Source: JARRQB01 sp965368585 (GTDB lineage Bacteria > Pseudomonadota > Gammaproteobacteria > Chromatiales > Chromatiaceae). From it: a stretch of DNA of 42,791 nucleotides. A program made the position numbers and the translations under genes. Below, one piece after another: positions 24,198 to 33,021 of this stretch (its first letter is position 1; every line of letters starts with the position of its first letter). The stretch covers positions 1 to 42,791 of the forward strand of contig CBDUNM010000026.1 of the NCBI GenBank assembly GCA_965368585.1, given 5' to 3'. Below the pieces are notes generated by a model. That model ran no database searches, was not told where the DNA came from, and saw nothing but the letters and a program-made list of their open reading frames with translations.

Positions 24198-25517
24198 TCA
24201 ACGCCAGGTTTCGCGAGCTTGCTCGGGCCCGGCAATCAGGCCCTCGCCGGATTCATCCAGCGCAAGGATGACAAGATTCAGCAACCGGTTTTCCAGAGCT
24301 ATGCCCCCAGGTGCGCTCATGCGCGCACGCAGATAGTTGGGTGTATAGCCCGACCAAGTCGGACGCCCCGTTGTGCTGCCGGATTGGTTTTCGATCAGCA
24401 CGCCGAGGGTTCGCCCGATGAACCGCGACAGGTAGTCGGTCTTGTGCCGTGCTGCCAGTTGGTGCAGCTGTTCGCTGCGCTCGCGCTTTACCTGGCGCTC
24501 GAGCTGATCCGGCATGTTGGCGGCCTTGGTACCGCTGCGCGGCGAAAAGGCAAAAATATGGATATGGCCGAACCTCACCGCGTCGACGAACGCCAGAGTC
24601 TCCTGCCATTCCGCAGCGGTTTCGCCGGGAAAGCCGACGATGATATCGGTGGTGATGTTGAGGTCCGGAACCGCTTTGCGCGCGGTATCGACCAGGCTCC
24701 TGAATTCAACGCCGCGGCAGCGGCGCGACATCCGCCGCAGCACCGCGTCCGAGCCGCTTTGCAAGGGCAGGTGCAGGTGTGGCATCAGTCTCGGGTTGTC
24801 GAAGCGGCGCCAGAAATCCCGCGGCAGATCCCAGGGTTCGAGTGAACCGATACGCACGCGCGCGATAGCGGTGTCCGACAATATCGTGTCGATCAGACGC
24901 CCGAGGTCTGTCCCTCGGTCGCTGCCGTAGCCGCCGAGGTGGACGCCCGTCAAGACGACCTCCTGTACGCCGCTCGCGTGCAGTCCGTTGATTTCAGCCA
25001 CCACATCGGTTGGCGCTCGGCTGCGTTCCGCGCCGCGCGCCACGGTCACGATGCAGTAGGTGCAGCGGTAACGGCAGCCGTCCTGGACCTTTATGAAGGC
25101 GCGTTGTCGCCCCGCCCGCAGCCACGGCGAGGCGTGCGATTCGAGCGACTGGGCCGGCATCACCGCGAAGTCGAGTTCCTCGAGTGCGATCTCGACCAAG
25201 CGGTCCTTGTCGGCGTTGGCAACCAGCAGGTCGACGCCCAGATCGGCCCGCGCACGCTCGCCGTCGAGGGTGGCATAGCAACCGCTCAACACCAGTTTGG
25301 CCTGCGGATTGGTGCGCTGGCTGCGCCGCACCAGTTGGCGGGATTTTCGCGCGGCCTCCTCGGTCACGGCGCAGGTGTTGACCACCACCAGGTCGGCCCG
25401 GTCGGGTTCACTGGTCGGCTCCCAGCCTCGGGCACGAAACTCGCGCGCCCAGGTTTCGAGTTCGGCCTCGTTGAGGCGGCAACCCAAGGTCTTCAGGTGT
25501 ACGCGTGTGCCGGACAT
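24198..25517 (-). CDS. mtaB: tRNA t6A37 methylthiotransferase MtaB (radical SAM)
   Basis: A 439-residue radical SAM methylthiotransferase that converts t6A37 to ms2t6A37 in tRNAs reading ANN codons. The N-terminal UPF0004 domain carries the auxiliary cluster cysteines Cys13 (KTLGCRLN), Cys49 (VNTCAVTEEA) and Cys80 (LSGCYA). The radical SAM motif CRYRCTYC holds Cys148, 152 and 155, and a TRAM domain is at the C terminus. The KTLGCRLNEAE start and the VNTCAVTEEAARKSRQ motif match MtaB/YqeV rather than MiaB or RimO. It starts at the ATG at 25517. Confidence 0.9.
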   Translation of the reverse strand: MSGTRVHLKTLGCRLNEAELETWAREFRARGWEPTSEPDRADLVVVNTCAVTEEAARKSRQLVRRSQRTNPQAKLVLSGCYATLDGERARADLGVDLLVANADKDRLVEIALEELDFAVMPAQSLESHASPWLRAGRQRAFIKVQDGCRYRCTYCIVTVARGAERSRAPTDVVAEINGLHASGVQEVVLTGVHLGGYGSDRGTDLGRLIDTILSDTAIARVRIGSLEPWDLPRDFWRRFDNPRLMPHLHLPLQSGSDAVLRRMSRRCRGVEFRSLVDTARKAVPDLNITTDIIVGFPGETAAEWQETLAFVDAVRFGHIHIFAFSPRSGTKAANMPDQLERQVKRERSEQLHQLAARHKTDYLSRFIGRTLGVLIENQSGSTTGRPTWSGYTPNYLRARMSAPGGIALENRLLNLVILALDESGEGLIAGPEQARETWR

Positions 25518-25591
25518 GCTTGATTGTGCTACATTTGTTCTATGTTGGTGCTGTAAGGGTCTAAAAATTCAGGGGTTTGTCCTGACCGTGC

Positions 25592-25621
25592 GCTCCGGCC
25601 TGCGGTCACGCCGGCCGGAGC
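25592..25621. repeat. GC-rich inverted repeat upstream of rmuC
   Basis: GCTCCGGCC (25592-25600) and GGCCGGAGC (25613-25621) are perfect complements separated by 12 bases. The hairpin lies in the 161-base gap between the divergent mtaB and rmuC genes. No T run follows; role unknown. Confidence 0.5.
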
Positions 25622-25678
25622 CGGCCATCGCGACCAATCCCGCCGGCGCATGATAGCGGTTTCGGAGAGTACGAGCAC

Positions 25679-27217
25679 ATGGCAGAGCAGATAACGGGGT
25701 TTTGGCAGATTTACGGGGACGTTGTACAGCTGCTGGCGCTGGTCGCGATCGGCATCGGCGTGTGGCGCCTGGCTCGGGTTGTCACCCGGCGGCAGCTGCT
25801 CGATCGCGACTGGTTGGAAGAGCAGCTCGAGTGGCGGCAGCAGATGTCGCAGCGCGCGCTCGACGGCACGCGCCAGGACCTGGTCGCGACGCTGGCGCGC
25901 AGTCAGGTGTTGACCCAGGAAGCACAGCAGCGCGGTATCACCGCGTTGACGGACAACCTCGACCGGCGGATGAGTATGCTGCAGCGGCAGTCGCTGGAGG
26001 ATTCGGCGGGCCTGAAAACCGACCTGGTGGGACGGTTCGAACGCCTCAGGAGCGCCATCGGCAAGGAACTCGGCGCGGGTAGGCTCACCCAGCAGCGCGA
26101 GCTGTCGACGCTGCGACAGTACCTGGATACCGGGCTGGCCAGACATCGTGAGGCGATGGAGCAACGTCAGATGGACAATATCCGCACCCAGCAGGAAGGG
26201 TTGGCGACGACCATGCAGGCCCTGAGCAAGCAGGTCACCGATGCCTTCCGTGCGTCGGCAGACGAATTGGGCAAGCGGGTGGAGGGTTTGACCCGCACCA
26301 CGGATGCCCGTCTCAAGGAGATCACCGGCCAGGTCGAACAGCGCTTGAACGAGGGTTTTAAGAAGACCACCGAAACCTTTACCCAGGTGCTGGAACACCT
26401 GTCGCGAATCGACGAGGCACAGAAAAAGATCACCGAGCTCTCGACCAATGTGGTCAGCCTGCAGGAAGTACTGACCGACAAACGCTCGCGGGGCGCTTTC
26501 GGCGAGGTGCAGCTGTCCAGCCTGGTGGCCAACGTGATGCCCGAGGGCAGCTTCGAAATGCAGTCGACCCTTTCCAACGGCATGCGGGTGGATTGCCTGC
26601 TGCGCCTGCCCGACCCCTCAGGGAACGTCCCCATCGATGCCAAGTTTCCGCTCGAAAGCTATCAGAAAATGGTCGATCCGGATCAGCCCGAGATGGAACG
26701 CGAGCGTGCCAGGCGGATGTTCAGGCAGGATATTCGGCGGCATATCAATGCAATCGCGGACAAGTACCTGATCCCGGGCGAGACCGCCGACGGCGCCGTG
26801 ATGTTCTTACCGGCCGAGGCGATATTCGCCGAGATCCACGCACGCTTCCCCGATCTGGTTCACGACGCGCAGCGGCGGCGCGTGTGGCTGGTTTCGCCCA
26901 CCACCCTGATGGCGGTGCTGACCACGGCGCGAGCGGTGTTGAAGGACGACGCCACCCGGCGCCAAGTGCATGTCATCCAGGATCACCTGCGGCGTTTGGC
27001 GGAAGATTTCGGGCGGTTTCAGCAGCGCATGGACGATCTCTCCAAGCATATCGCTCAAGCCCATCAGGACGTGGACCGGGTCAACACCTCCGCGCGCAAG
27101 ATCAGCGATCGGTTCGAGAAGATCGACAATGTCCAGGTGGAGGAGCCGGCAGCGGCGCCGGAGCGGGCGGGACGTGACGCGTTGGCGGTGCCGACTTCCC
27201 GCGTCGACGCGTCTTGA
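25679..27217 (+). CDS. rmuC: RmuC-family DNA recombination protein
   Basis: A 512-residue protein of the RmuC family, which limits DNA inversions and rearrangements and has a nuclease-like fold. It has an N-terminal membrane segment (YGDVVQLLALVAIGIGVWRLARVV), then a long coiled coil (about residues 40-260, Glu/Arg/Gln-rich). The conserved domain follows: KRSRGAFGEVQLSSLVANVMPEGSFEMQ, VDCLLRLPDPSGNVPIDAKFPLESY, RRHINAIADKYLIPGETADGAVMFLPAEAIFAEIHARF and VWLVSPTTLMAVLTTARAVLKDD. A Pro/Ala-rich tail ends the protein. It is a single gene, convergent with the DUF4124 gene. Confidence 0.92.
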   Translation: MAEQITGFWQIYGDVVQLLALVAIGIGVWRLARVVTRRQLLDRDWLEEQLEWRQQMSQRALDGTRQDLVATLARSQVLTQEAQQRGITALTDNLDRRMSMLQRQSLEDSAGLKTDLVGRFERLRSAIGKELGAGRLTQQRELSTLRQYLDTGLARHREAMEQRQMDNIRTQQEGLATTMQALSKQVTDAFRASADELGKRVEGLTRTTDARLKEITGQVEQRLNEGFKKTTETFTQVLEHLSRIDEAQKKITELSTNVVSLQEVLTDKRSRGAFGEVQLSSLVANVMPEGSFEMQSTLSNGMRVDCLLRLPDPSGNVPIDAKFPLESYQKMVDPDQPEMERERARRMFRQDIRRHINAIADKYLIPGETADGAVMFLPAEAIFAEIHARFPDLVHDAQRRRVWLVSPTTLMAVLTTARAVLKDDATRRQVHVIQDHLRRLAEDFGRFQQRMDDLSKHIAQAHQDVDRVNTSARKISDRFEKIDNVQVEEPAAAPERAGRDALAVPTSRVDAS

Positions 27218-27249
27218 CGTTGGTCTACAGACTGACGAACGGCATCTCG

Positions 27250-27762
27250 CTATTCGGCGCAGTTTTCGTCGATGACTTTCTGCGCCTCGACCTTTTTGCT
27301 CGTCAGCGTTTCTTCGGTCAGCCGGTGGTATTCGCCATTCTGATCGACGTAGCGTGAATTGCCGCGCGACTGCTCGAGACTGGTCAGATTGCTGCGCGCT
27401 TTTTCGCACAGATCCGCGCGGCGGCTGGCCTCGGCCTGCGCTTCGGCGGCCTTTTCGTCGGCCAGTTCACGGTCCTCGCGATTGTCCTCGAATTGCTGCA
27501 AACGCCGGTTCAGCCGTTGTTGCGCCTGCGCCGGCGTTTCGGCGGGCGGCGGCGGGGCGCCGATTTCGACCGTCGCGACGCCCGGCGGCGGAGGGATCTG
27601 GGAATAAACCGTTTCCCCGGAAGCGTCCACCCAGCGGTAGGTTTTGCCGCAGGCCACCGCCGAAAAGAGACAAATCGAGAAGATGAGCAGGATCGAAGTC
27701 GGACGCGCACCTCCCCCGCTATTGACCTTGCGGTGCAATATAAGTACTTTGCTCGGTTCCAA
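27250..27762 (-). CDS. DUF4124-domain secreted protein
   Basis: About 170 residues from a TTG at 27762, preceded by AAAGGG. The N-terminal hydrophobic segment ILLIFSICLFSAVACG suggests export. The DUF4124 motif KTYRWVDASGETVYSQIPPPPGV follows directly, then a charged helix rich in Gln, Arg, Glu and Ala (about residues 75-130) and a C terminus with two Cys (LCEKARSNL and DENCAE) that may form a disulfide. The family is common in gamma- and betaproteobacteria and has no known function. The start is uncertain because no ATG lies in frame near the signal sequence. Confidence 0.75.
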   Translation of the reverse strand: MEPSKVLILHRKVNSGGGARPTSILLIFSICLFSAVACGKTYRWVDASGETVYSQIPPPPGVATVEIGAPPPPAETPAQAQQRLNRRLQQFEDNREDRELADEKAAEAQAEASRRADLCEKARSNLTSLEQSRGNSRYVDQNGEYHRLTEETLTSKKVEAQKVIDENCAE

Positions 27763-27831
27763 TTGATTATGCCCTTTAACGAGTAGGTACTCGATTGATC
27801 GGCATTATTCCACGATTCCGGAGGTCATCAA

Positions 27832-29565
27832 GTGGAACTCAGTGGTGCCGAAATAGTTGTCCAGGCGTTGAAGGACGAGGGCGTTGAATATGTCTGGGGC
27901 TACCCGGGCGGCGCGGTTTTGCATATTTACGACGCGGTCTTCAAACAGGACGAAGTCCGCCATATCCTGGTGCGCCACGAGCAGGCCGCGACGCATGCCG
28001 CCGACGGGTACGCGCGCGCGACGGGTAAGCCGGGGGTGTGTCTGGTGACGTCCGGACCGGGCGCGACCAACGCTGTCACCGGTATTGCGACTGCCTTTAT
28101 GGATTCCATTCCGATGGTGATACTGACCGGACAGGTGCCGACCCCGGTGATCGGGTCGGACGCGTTTCAGGAGGTCGACACCGTCGGGATCACGCGCCCG
28201 TGCGTCAAGCACAACTTTCTGGTTCGTCGCCTCGAGGACCTGGCGGACACCATCGCCAAGGCCTTTTACATCGCCACGACCGGGCGACCGGGTCCGGTAG
28301 TCGTCGATATTCCCAAGGATGTCACCGATCCGAACGTCAAGATCGCATATGACTACCCGAAGAAGATCGAGATGCGCTCTTACAATCCCGTGGACAAGGG
28401 ACACAGCGGCCAAATCAAAAAGGCCGTCGATCTGATGCTCAGGGCGGAGCGGCCGGTCATCTATACCGGCGGTGGCGTGGTGCTGGGCGAGGCCTCCGAC
28501 GAGCTTCGCCAGCTGGTAAAAGAAACCAATTTCCCGATCACCAACACCCTGATGGGCCTGGGTTCCGTTTCGGGTACCGACAAGAATTTCATCGGCATGT
28601 TGGGTATGCATGGCACCTACGAGGCCAATATGGCCATGCACGAGACCGATGTACTGATCGCCATCGGTGCGCGCTTCGACGACCGGGTGACCGGCAAGAT
28701 CGCGCAGTTCTGCCCAAATGCCCGCATCATTCATATCGATGTCGACCCGGCGTCGATCTCGAAAACCGTCAAGGTCGATGTCCCGATCGTCGGGCAGGTT
28801 CGCCGGGTGCTCAAGGACATGTTGAAGATTCTGCGTGAGCACAAGCGCGAGCCGAATAGGGCGGCCCTGAAGACGTGGTGGGAGCGGATCGACGGATGGC
28901 GCGGCATGCAGTGCCTGCGATACGACAGGAACGGCGACAGCATCAAGCCGCAACAGGCCGTCGAAACCCTCTATCAGATCACCAAAGACGACGACTTTTA
29001 TCTCACCTCGGACGTCGGCCAGCACCAGATGTTTGCCGCGCAGTACTATCCGTTCGACAAGCCGCGGCGTTGGATCAACTCGGGTGGGTTGGGCACCATG
29101 GGCTTCGGCCTGCCCGCGGCCATGGGCGTGCAGCAGGCGTTTCCGGAGGCCACGGTGTGCTGTGTGACCGGCGAGGCAAGCATACTGATGTGCATCCAGG
29201 AACTCGCGACCTGCAAGCAGTACAATCTGCCGCTCAAGATCCTGCTGTTGAACAACGGCTACATGGGCATGGTGCGGCAGTGGCAGGAATTTTTCTACGA
29301 AGGACGCTATTCGCACTCGTACGTCGATGCGCTGCCTGATTTCGTTAGTCTCACCGAGAGTTTCGGGCACGTCGGTATGCGTATTGAAAAGCCCGGCGAG
29401 CTCGAGACGAAAATGCGCGAGGCCTTTGCCATGCGTGACCGGCTGGTGTTCATGGAAGTGATCGTCGATCCATCGGAAAACGTGTACCCGATGATCGAGG
29501 CCGGGAAAGGGCACCATGAAATGCACCTTTCACCACATCTGTCATCGGATCGGGAGCTCGCCTGA
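27832..29565 (+). CDS. ilvB: Acetolactate synthase large (catalytic) subunit
   Basis: A 577-residue thiamine-diphosphate enzyme that condenses pyruvate with pyruvate or 2-oxobutyrate, the first common step to valine, leucine and isoleucine. It starts at a GTG with GGAGG upstream. Visible: the activating Glu in VRHEQAATHAADGYARATGKPGVCLVTSGPGATN, the FAD/central domain, and the ThDP motif TGEASILMCIQELATCKQYNLPLKILLLNNGYMGMVRQWQEFFYEGRYSHSY. The usual GDG/GEG at the motif start reads GEA (447-449), a small oddity. The stop overlaps the ilvN start. The sequence is closer to IlvI than to E. coli IlvB. Confidence 0.95.
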   Translation: MELSGAEIVVQALKDEGVEYVWGYPGGAVLHIYDAVFKQDEVRHILVRHEQAATHAADGYARATGKPGVCLVTSGPGATNAVTGIATAFMDSIPMVILTGQVPTPVIGSDAFQEVDTVGITRPCVKHNFLVRRLEDLADTIAKAFYIATTGRPGPVVVDIPKDVTDPNVKIAYDYPKKIEMRSYNPVDKGHSGQIKKAVDLMLRAERPVIYTGGGVVLGEASDELRQLVKETNFPITNTLMGLGSVSGTDKNFIGMLGMHGTYEANMAMHETDVLIAIGARFDDRVTGKIAQFCPNARIIHIDVDPASISKTVKVDVPIVGQVRRVLKDMLKILREHKREPNRAALKTWWERIDGWRGMQCLRYDRNGDSIKPQQAVETLYQITKDDDFYLTSDVGQHQMFAAQYYPFDKPRRWINSGGLGTMGFGLPAAMGVQQAFPEATVCCVTGEASILMCIQELATCKQYNLPLKILLLNNGYMGMVRQWQEFFYEGRYSHSYVDALPDFVSLTESFGHVGMRIEKPGELETKMREAFAMRDRLVFMEVIVDPSENVYPMIEAGKGHHEMHLSPHLSSDRELA

Positions 29566-30056
29566 TGCGTCACGTCATCTCAATTCTGTTGGAAAACGAG
29601 TCAGGTGCCCTGTCGCGCGTGGCAGGACTGTTCTCTGCGCGCGGTTACAACATCGAGTCATTGACCGTGGCGCCTACCGAAGACCCCACCTTGTCCCGGA
29701 TGACATTGGTGACACGCGGCGACGAGGCCATCATCGAGCAGATTACCAAGCAGCTCAACAAGCTGATCGATACGGTCAAACTGGTCGATCTGTCGGAAGG
29801 CCCGCACATCGAGCGCGAGTTGATGATGATCAAGATCCGCGCGGAGAAGGCGATGCGTGAGGAGCTAAAGCGACTCTCGGACATCTTTCGCGGCAACATC
29901 ATCGACGTGAACGATACGACATATACCGTGGAAATGACCGGTAACGGCGACAAGCTGGATGCCTTCATCAACACCGTCGATGAGGATCTGATTCTCGAAG
30001 TGGTCCGTTCCGGACCGCTCGGTATCGCCCGTGGCGGCAAGCGACTCACTGTTTGA
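29565..30056 (+). CDS. ilvN: Acetolactate synthase small (regulatory) subunit
   Basis: The 163-residue regulatory subunit that binds valine for feedback inhibition and activates the catalytic subunit. An ACT domain is at the N terminus (HVISILLENESGALSRVAGLFSARGYNIESLTVAPTEDPTLSRMTLV), followed by the C-terminal domain (ELMMIKIRAEKAMREELKRLSDIFRGNIIDV). It matches IlvH-type proteins in length. The ATG shares its A with the TGA stop of ilvB, giving translational coupling; ilvC starts 32 bases after its stop. Confidence 0.95.
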   Translation: MRHVISILLENESGALSRVAGLFSARGYNIESLTVAPTEDPTLSRMTLVTRGDEAIIEQITKQLNKLIDTVKLVDLSEGPHIERELMMIKIRAEKAMREELKRLSDIFRGNIIDVNDTTYTVEMTGNGDKLDAFINTVDEDLILEVVRSGPLGIARGGKRLTV

Positions 30057-30088
30057 CCGAAATTAAAGACCAGAAATCAGGAACAAAC

Positions 30089-31111
30089 ATGGCCATCAAC
30101 GTTTACTACGACAAAGACTGCGACCTCTCGATTATTCAGGGGATGAAGGTCGCCATCATCGGATATGGCTCGCAGGGACATGCCCATGCCAACAACCTGA
30201 AGGATTCCGGGGTTCGGGTTACGGTCGCCCTGCGCCCGGATTCCGGGTCGGCGGCCAAGGCGCAGGCCGCAGGTCTGACGGTCAAATCGGTCGAGGAGGC
30301 GGTCGCGGCAGCCGACGTCATCATGGTGCTGACGCCTGACGAGTTCCAGTCAGTGCTCTACCGCACGCAGATCGAACCGAATCTCAAGCAGGGCGCCACG
30401 CTGGCGTTCGCGCACGGTTTCTCCATACACTACAATCAGATCGTGCCGCGCGCGGATCTCGATGTGATCATGATCGCGCCCAAGGCGCCCGGCCACACGG
30501 TGCGCAATGAGTATGCGAAGGGCGGCGGTATTCCGGATCTCGTCGCGGTTTTCCAGGATGCCTCGGGCCGCGCCAAAGACAAGGCTTTGTCGTACGCGTC
30601 GGCCATCGGCGGCGGCCGAACCGGTATCATCGAAACGACCTTCAAAGACGAAACCGAGACCGACCTGTTCGGCGAGCAGGCGGTACTTTGCGGCGGTGCG
30701 GTCGAACTCGTTAAGGTCGGCTTCGAGACCCTGACCGAAGCCGGTTACGCCCCCGAAATGGCGTACTTCGAGTGCCTGCACGAACTCAAACTGATCGTCG
30801 ATCTGATGTACGAAGGCGGTATCGCCAATATGAACTATTCAATCTCCAACAACGCGGAGTTTGGCGAATACTACACCGGGCCAAAGGTGATCAACGAACA
30901 AAGCCGTGCGGCGATGCGCGAGGCCCTGAGCAAGATTCAAAGCGGTGAATACGCCAAGGAGTTCATCGCCGAAGGCCAGTCGGGTTATCCGATGATGACC
31001 GCCTGGCGGCGCAACAACGCGGCCCATGAGGTCGAGCAGGTGGGAGCGCGCCTGCGCGAGATGATGCCTTGGATCGCCGCCAACAAGTTGGTCGACAAGT
31101 CGAAGAACTAA
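30089..31111 (+). CDS. ilvC: Ketol-acid reductoisomerase (class I)
   Basis: A 340-residue Mg2+- and NADPH-dependent enzyme that converts acetolactate or acetohydroxybutyrate to the dihydroxy acid. The Rossmann motif is GYGSQGHAHANNLKDSG, followed by AFAHGFSIHYNQI, APKAPGHTVR and the knotted C-terminal domain with the Mg-binding Asp and Glu residues (ETETDLFGEQAVLCGG and ECLHELKLIVDLMYEGG). The length is that of class I. The ATG at 30089 has AGGAAC upstream and starts the conserved MAINVYYDKDCD; the frame is open to 30053 without family support. It is the last gene before a strong hairpin. Confidence 0.95.
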   Translation: MAINVYYDKDCDLSIIQGMKVAIIGYGSQGHAHANNLKDSGVRVTVALRPDSGSAAKAQAAGLTVKSVEEAVAAADVIMVLTPDEFQSVLYRTQIEPNLKQGATLAFAHGFSIHYNQIVPRADLDVIMIAPKAPGHTVRNEYAKGGGIPDLVAVFQDASGRAKDKALSYASAIGGGRTGIIETTFKDETETDLFGEQAVLCGGAVELVKVGFETLTEAGYAPEMAYFECLHELKLIVDLMYEGGIANMNYSISNNAEFGEYYTGPKVINEQSRAAMREALSKIQSGEYAKEFIAEGQSGYPMMTAWRRNNAAHEVEQVGARLREMMPWIAANKLVDKSKN

Positions 31112-31129
31112 AGGCCATGGCGGCCGCAA

Positions 31130-31175
31130 GCCAGGACATACAAAGCCGCCGTCGGGCGGCTTTGTATGTCCTGGC
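31130..31175. terminator. Perfect 21-bp inverted repeat, probable bidirectional terminator after ilvC
   Basis: Arms 31130-31150 and 31155-31175 are perfectly complementary over 21 bases with loop GTCG. The inner part AAAGCCGCC-GTCG-GGCGGCTTT is a classic intrinsic terminator with A and T tracts flanking a GC stem, but pairing continues through another 12 bases on each side. It begins 19 bases after the ilvC stop codon. Confidence 0.75.
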
Positions 31176-31389
31176 CTATAATCACAACAACTGCGCAGGT
31201 CTCACGTGAGGAACGGATCCGAGGTCGGTAGGCCAGGCAGGGACGTTGCACTAACTGCGTTACGAGCGGCGGATATGGGGCAAGTTCCGACCGAACAATA
31301 TATTGCATCACCAACTAGCCGATGCCGGGTTCCTTCCACGCCCGCGGTCTGCGCCGCCGCAGCGTCCGCACGGTAGTAAGGTATCCCAA

Positions 31390-32160
31390 GTGGCCAGAGA
31401 AGAACCGCAAAAGATCACCGAACTCGAATCGGACCGCCCCCGTCGCGCGCGAGGCATCTACCTGCTGCCGAACCTGTTTACCACGGCGGCCCTGTTCGCC
31501 GGGTTTTATGCGGTGCTGGCGGCGATGAACGACCAGTTCGAAAAGGCCGCTATCGCGATTTTCGTGGCTTTGATCCTGGATGGACTGGACGGGCGCGTCG
31601 CGCGCCTCACCAATACTCAAAGCGCGTTCGGCGCGGAATACGACAGTCTGGCCGATATGGTGGCTTTCGGTCTGGCGCCCTCGCTGGTGATGTACGAGTG
31701 GGCGTTGTCAGGTCTAGGCAAGCCCGGGTGGATGGCCGCGTTCATCTATACTGCGGCGGCCGCGCTTCGCCTGGCGCGATTCAACACCCGACTGGCAACC
31801 GCCGACAAGCGGTACTTCCAAGGCCTGCCCAGTCCCTCGGCAGCGGCCTTGCTCGCGGGCAGTCTCTGGGTGGCGGTTGACAACGGGTTCGAGGCGGACG
31901 GCTTGGAATGGGTCGCCGGTTTCCTCACCTGCATCGCCGGACTGTTGATGGTGAGCAACATCCGTTACAGCAGTTTCAAACAGGTCGATTTTCACGGCAA
32001 GGTCCCGTTTATCGCGCTGGTTGCGGTGATGCTGGTCTTTGCAGTGGTCCTGACCGATCCCGCTTTGGTATTGTTTGGGCTGTTTTCCGCTTACGTCATG
32101 TCCGGGCCCGTGAACTGGCTGGTGAAGCGCAAGCGCGGACGGCCGCAAGGCCAGGACTAG
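31390..32160 (+). CDS. pssA: CDP-diacylglycerol--serine O-phosphatidyltransferase
   Basis: A 256-residue inner-membrane enzyme that makes phosphatidylserine, the precursor of phosphatidylethanolamine, from CDP-diacylglycerol and serine. The CDP-alcohol phosphotransferase motif is complete: DGLDGRVARLTNTQSAFGAEYDSLADMVAFG with Asp64, Asp67, Asp85 and Asp89. Six to eight hydrophobic helices are seen, starting with IYLLPNLFTTAALFAGFYAVLAA. It is the subclass II type, not the E. coli phospholipase D-like Pss. The GTG at 31390 gives a typical length; the frame runs back to 31303 with poor residues. It ends 12 bases from the convergent HDOD gene. Confidence 0.9.
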   Translation: MAREEPQKITELESDRPRRARGIYLLPNLFTTAALFAGFYAVLAAMNDQFEKAAIAIFVALILDGLDGRVARLTNTQSAFGAEYDSLADMVAFGLAPSLVMYEWALSGLGKPGWMAAFIYTAAAALRLARFNTRLATADKRYFQGLPSPSAAALLAGSLWVAVDNGFEADGLEWVAGFLTCIAGLLMVSNIRYSSFKQVDFHGKVPFIALVAVMLVFAVVLTDPALVLFGLFSAYVMSGPVNWLVKRKRGRPQGQD

Positions 32161-32172
32161 GGGGTGGGACGC

Positions 32173-33021
32173 TTACCCGTCAAGAAAAGAACGCACTTCG
32201 TGCGCCCAGCGGGCCGGCCCTGCCTGCTCTATGATGACGACTTCGACGTGGATACCCAGTTTCTCGAATGCCGGCAGGTTGGCCCATTCGGGCGTCAAGT
32301 CGACCCGGCCAGTGCCGAGCAGATGCTGCAATCGCGCACCCAGCACGATGTCGACGTAGTCCGGCTCGGGTCCGGAATCACGATGCAGGTCCAGGCAATT
32401 GATGGGGATCTCGGTCAAGACCGCGGGAAAATGCCAGGCGGTCAGGATCTGCGTGCCGATGTCGGGTGCAAGCTCGTCGAGCAGATTGCGTATGGAAGAC
32501 GTGTCGATATTGGTCGTGCCGGTCTCATCGAGACGGGCCAGTACCGGCAGGGCGCCGATGTTGTACAGGAGGCCGCCGAGCATTGCCTGTTCCGGATCAC
32601 TATTCGGCAAATCCGCCGCCAGGATGCGACTGAGGGCGGCAACCTGGACACTGTCTTCCCAGATGCCGCGAAAATAGTGTGAGAGCACACCCGACGAGGG
32701 GTTGAATATCTGCTTCATCGCCAGACTGACGATCAGGCTGCGCACCAGCTTGGTGCCGAGGCGCGTCACCGCCATTTGAATACTGTCGACCTCGACGGCG
32801 CCTCGATAAAGTGCGCTGTTGGCGACCTGCAACAGGCGCCCGCTCATTGCAATGTCCTGGGAAATCAGCGCGGCGATCTCCGGCGCCGACGATTCCGCCT
32901 CCACCGCGTCGCGTACCCGCAAAGCGACATCGGGCAGTGTCGGCAGGCGGACACGATTCGCTGCGATATCTTCCCGCAGGCGTGTCGCGAAATCGGTGTT
33001 ATCGATCTGGACGGCTTGCAT
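32173..33021 (-). CDS. HDOD-domain signalling protein
   Basis: A 282-residue protein consisting almost entirely of an HDOD domain, a catalytically inactive relative of HD phosphohydrolases found in signalling proteins. Typical segments are LPTLPDVALRVRDAVEAESSAPEIAALISQDIAMSGRLLQVANSALYRG, VTRLGTKLVRSLIVSLAMKQIF and the helical core IWEDSVQVAALSRILAADL. The HD pair expected in HDxG is replaced (LLYNIGALPVL), as in other HDOD proteins. The ATG at 33021 is preferred to a TTG at 33036. It lies in reverse orientation between pssA and leuA. The partner is unknown. Confidence 0.85.
   Translation of the reverse strand: MQAVQIDNTDFATRLREDIAANRVRLPTLPDVALRVRDAVEAESSAPEIAALISQDIAMSGRLLQVANSALYRGAVEVDSIQMAVTRLGTKLVRSLIVSLAMKQIFNPSSGVLSHYFRGIWEDSVQVAALSRILAADLPNSDPEQAMLGGLLYNIGALPVLARLDETGTTNIDTSSIRNLLDELAPDIGTQILTAWHFPAVLTEIPINCLDLHRDSGPEPDYVDIVLGARLQHLLGTGRVDLTPEWANLPAFEKLGIHVEVVIIEQAGPARWAHEVRSFLDG

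Noticed and set aside
27805..29526. Open frame of 573 codons on the minus strand opposite ilvB
   Set aside because: It is the antisense of a clear acetolactate synthase; long antisense frames are common in GC-rich genes and the translation has no motif.
31176..31389. tRNA or small RNA after the ilvC hairpin
   Set aside because: No cloverleaf or conserved T-loop sequence could be found; treated as the pssA leader.
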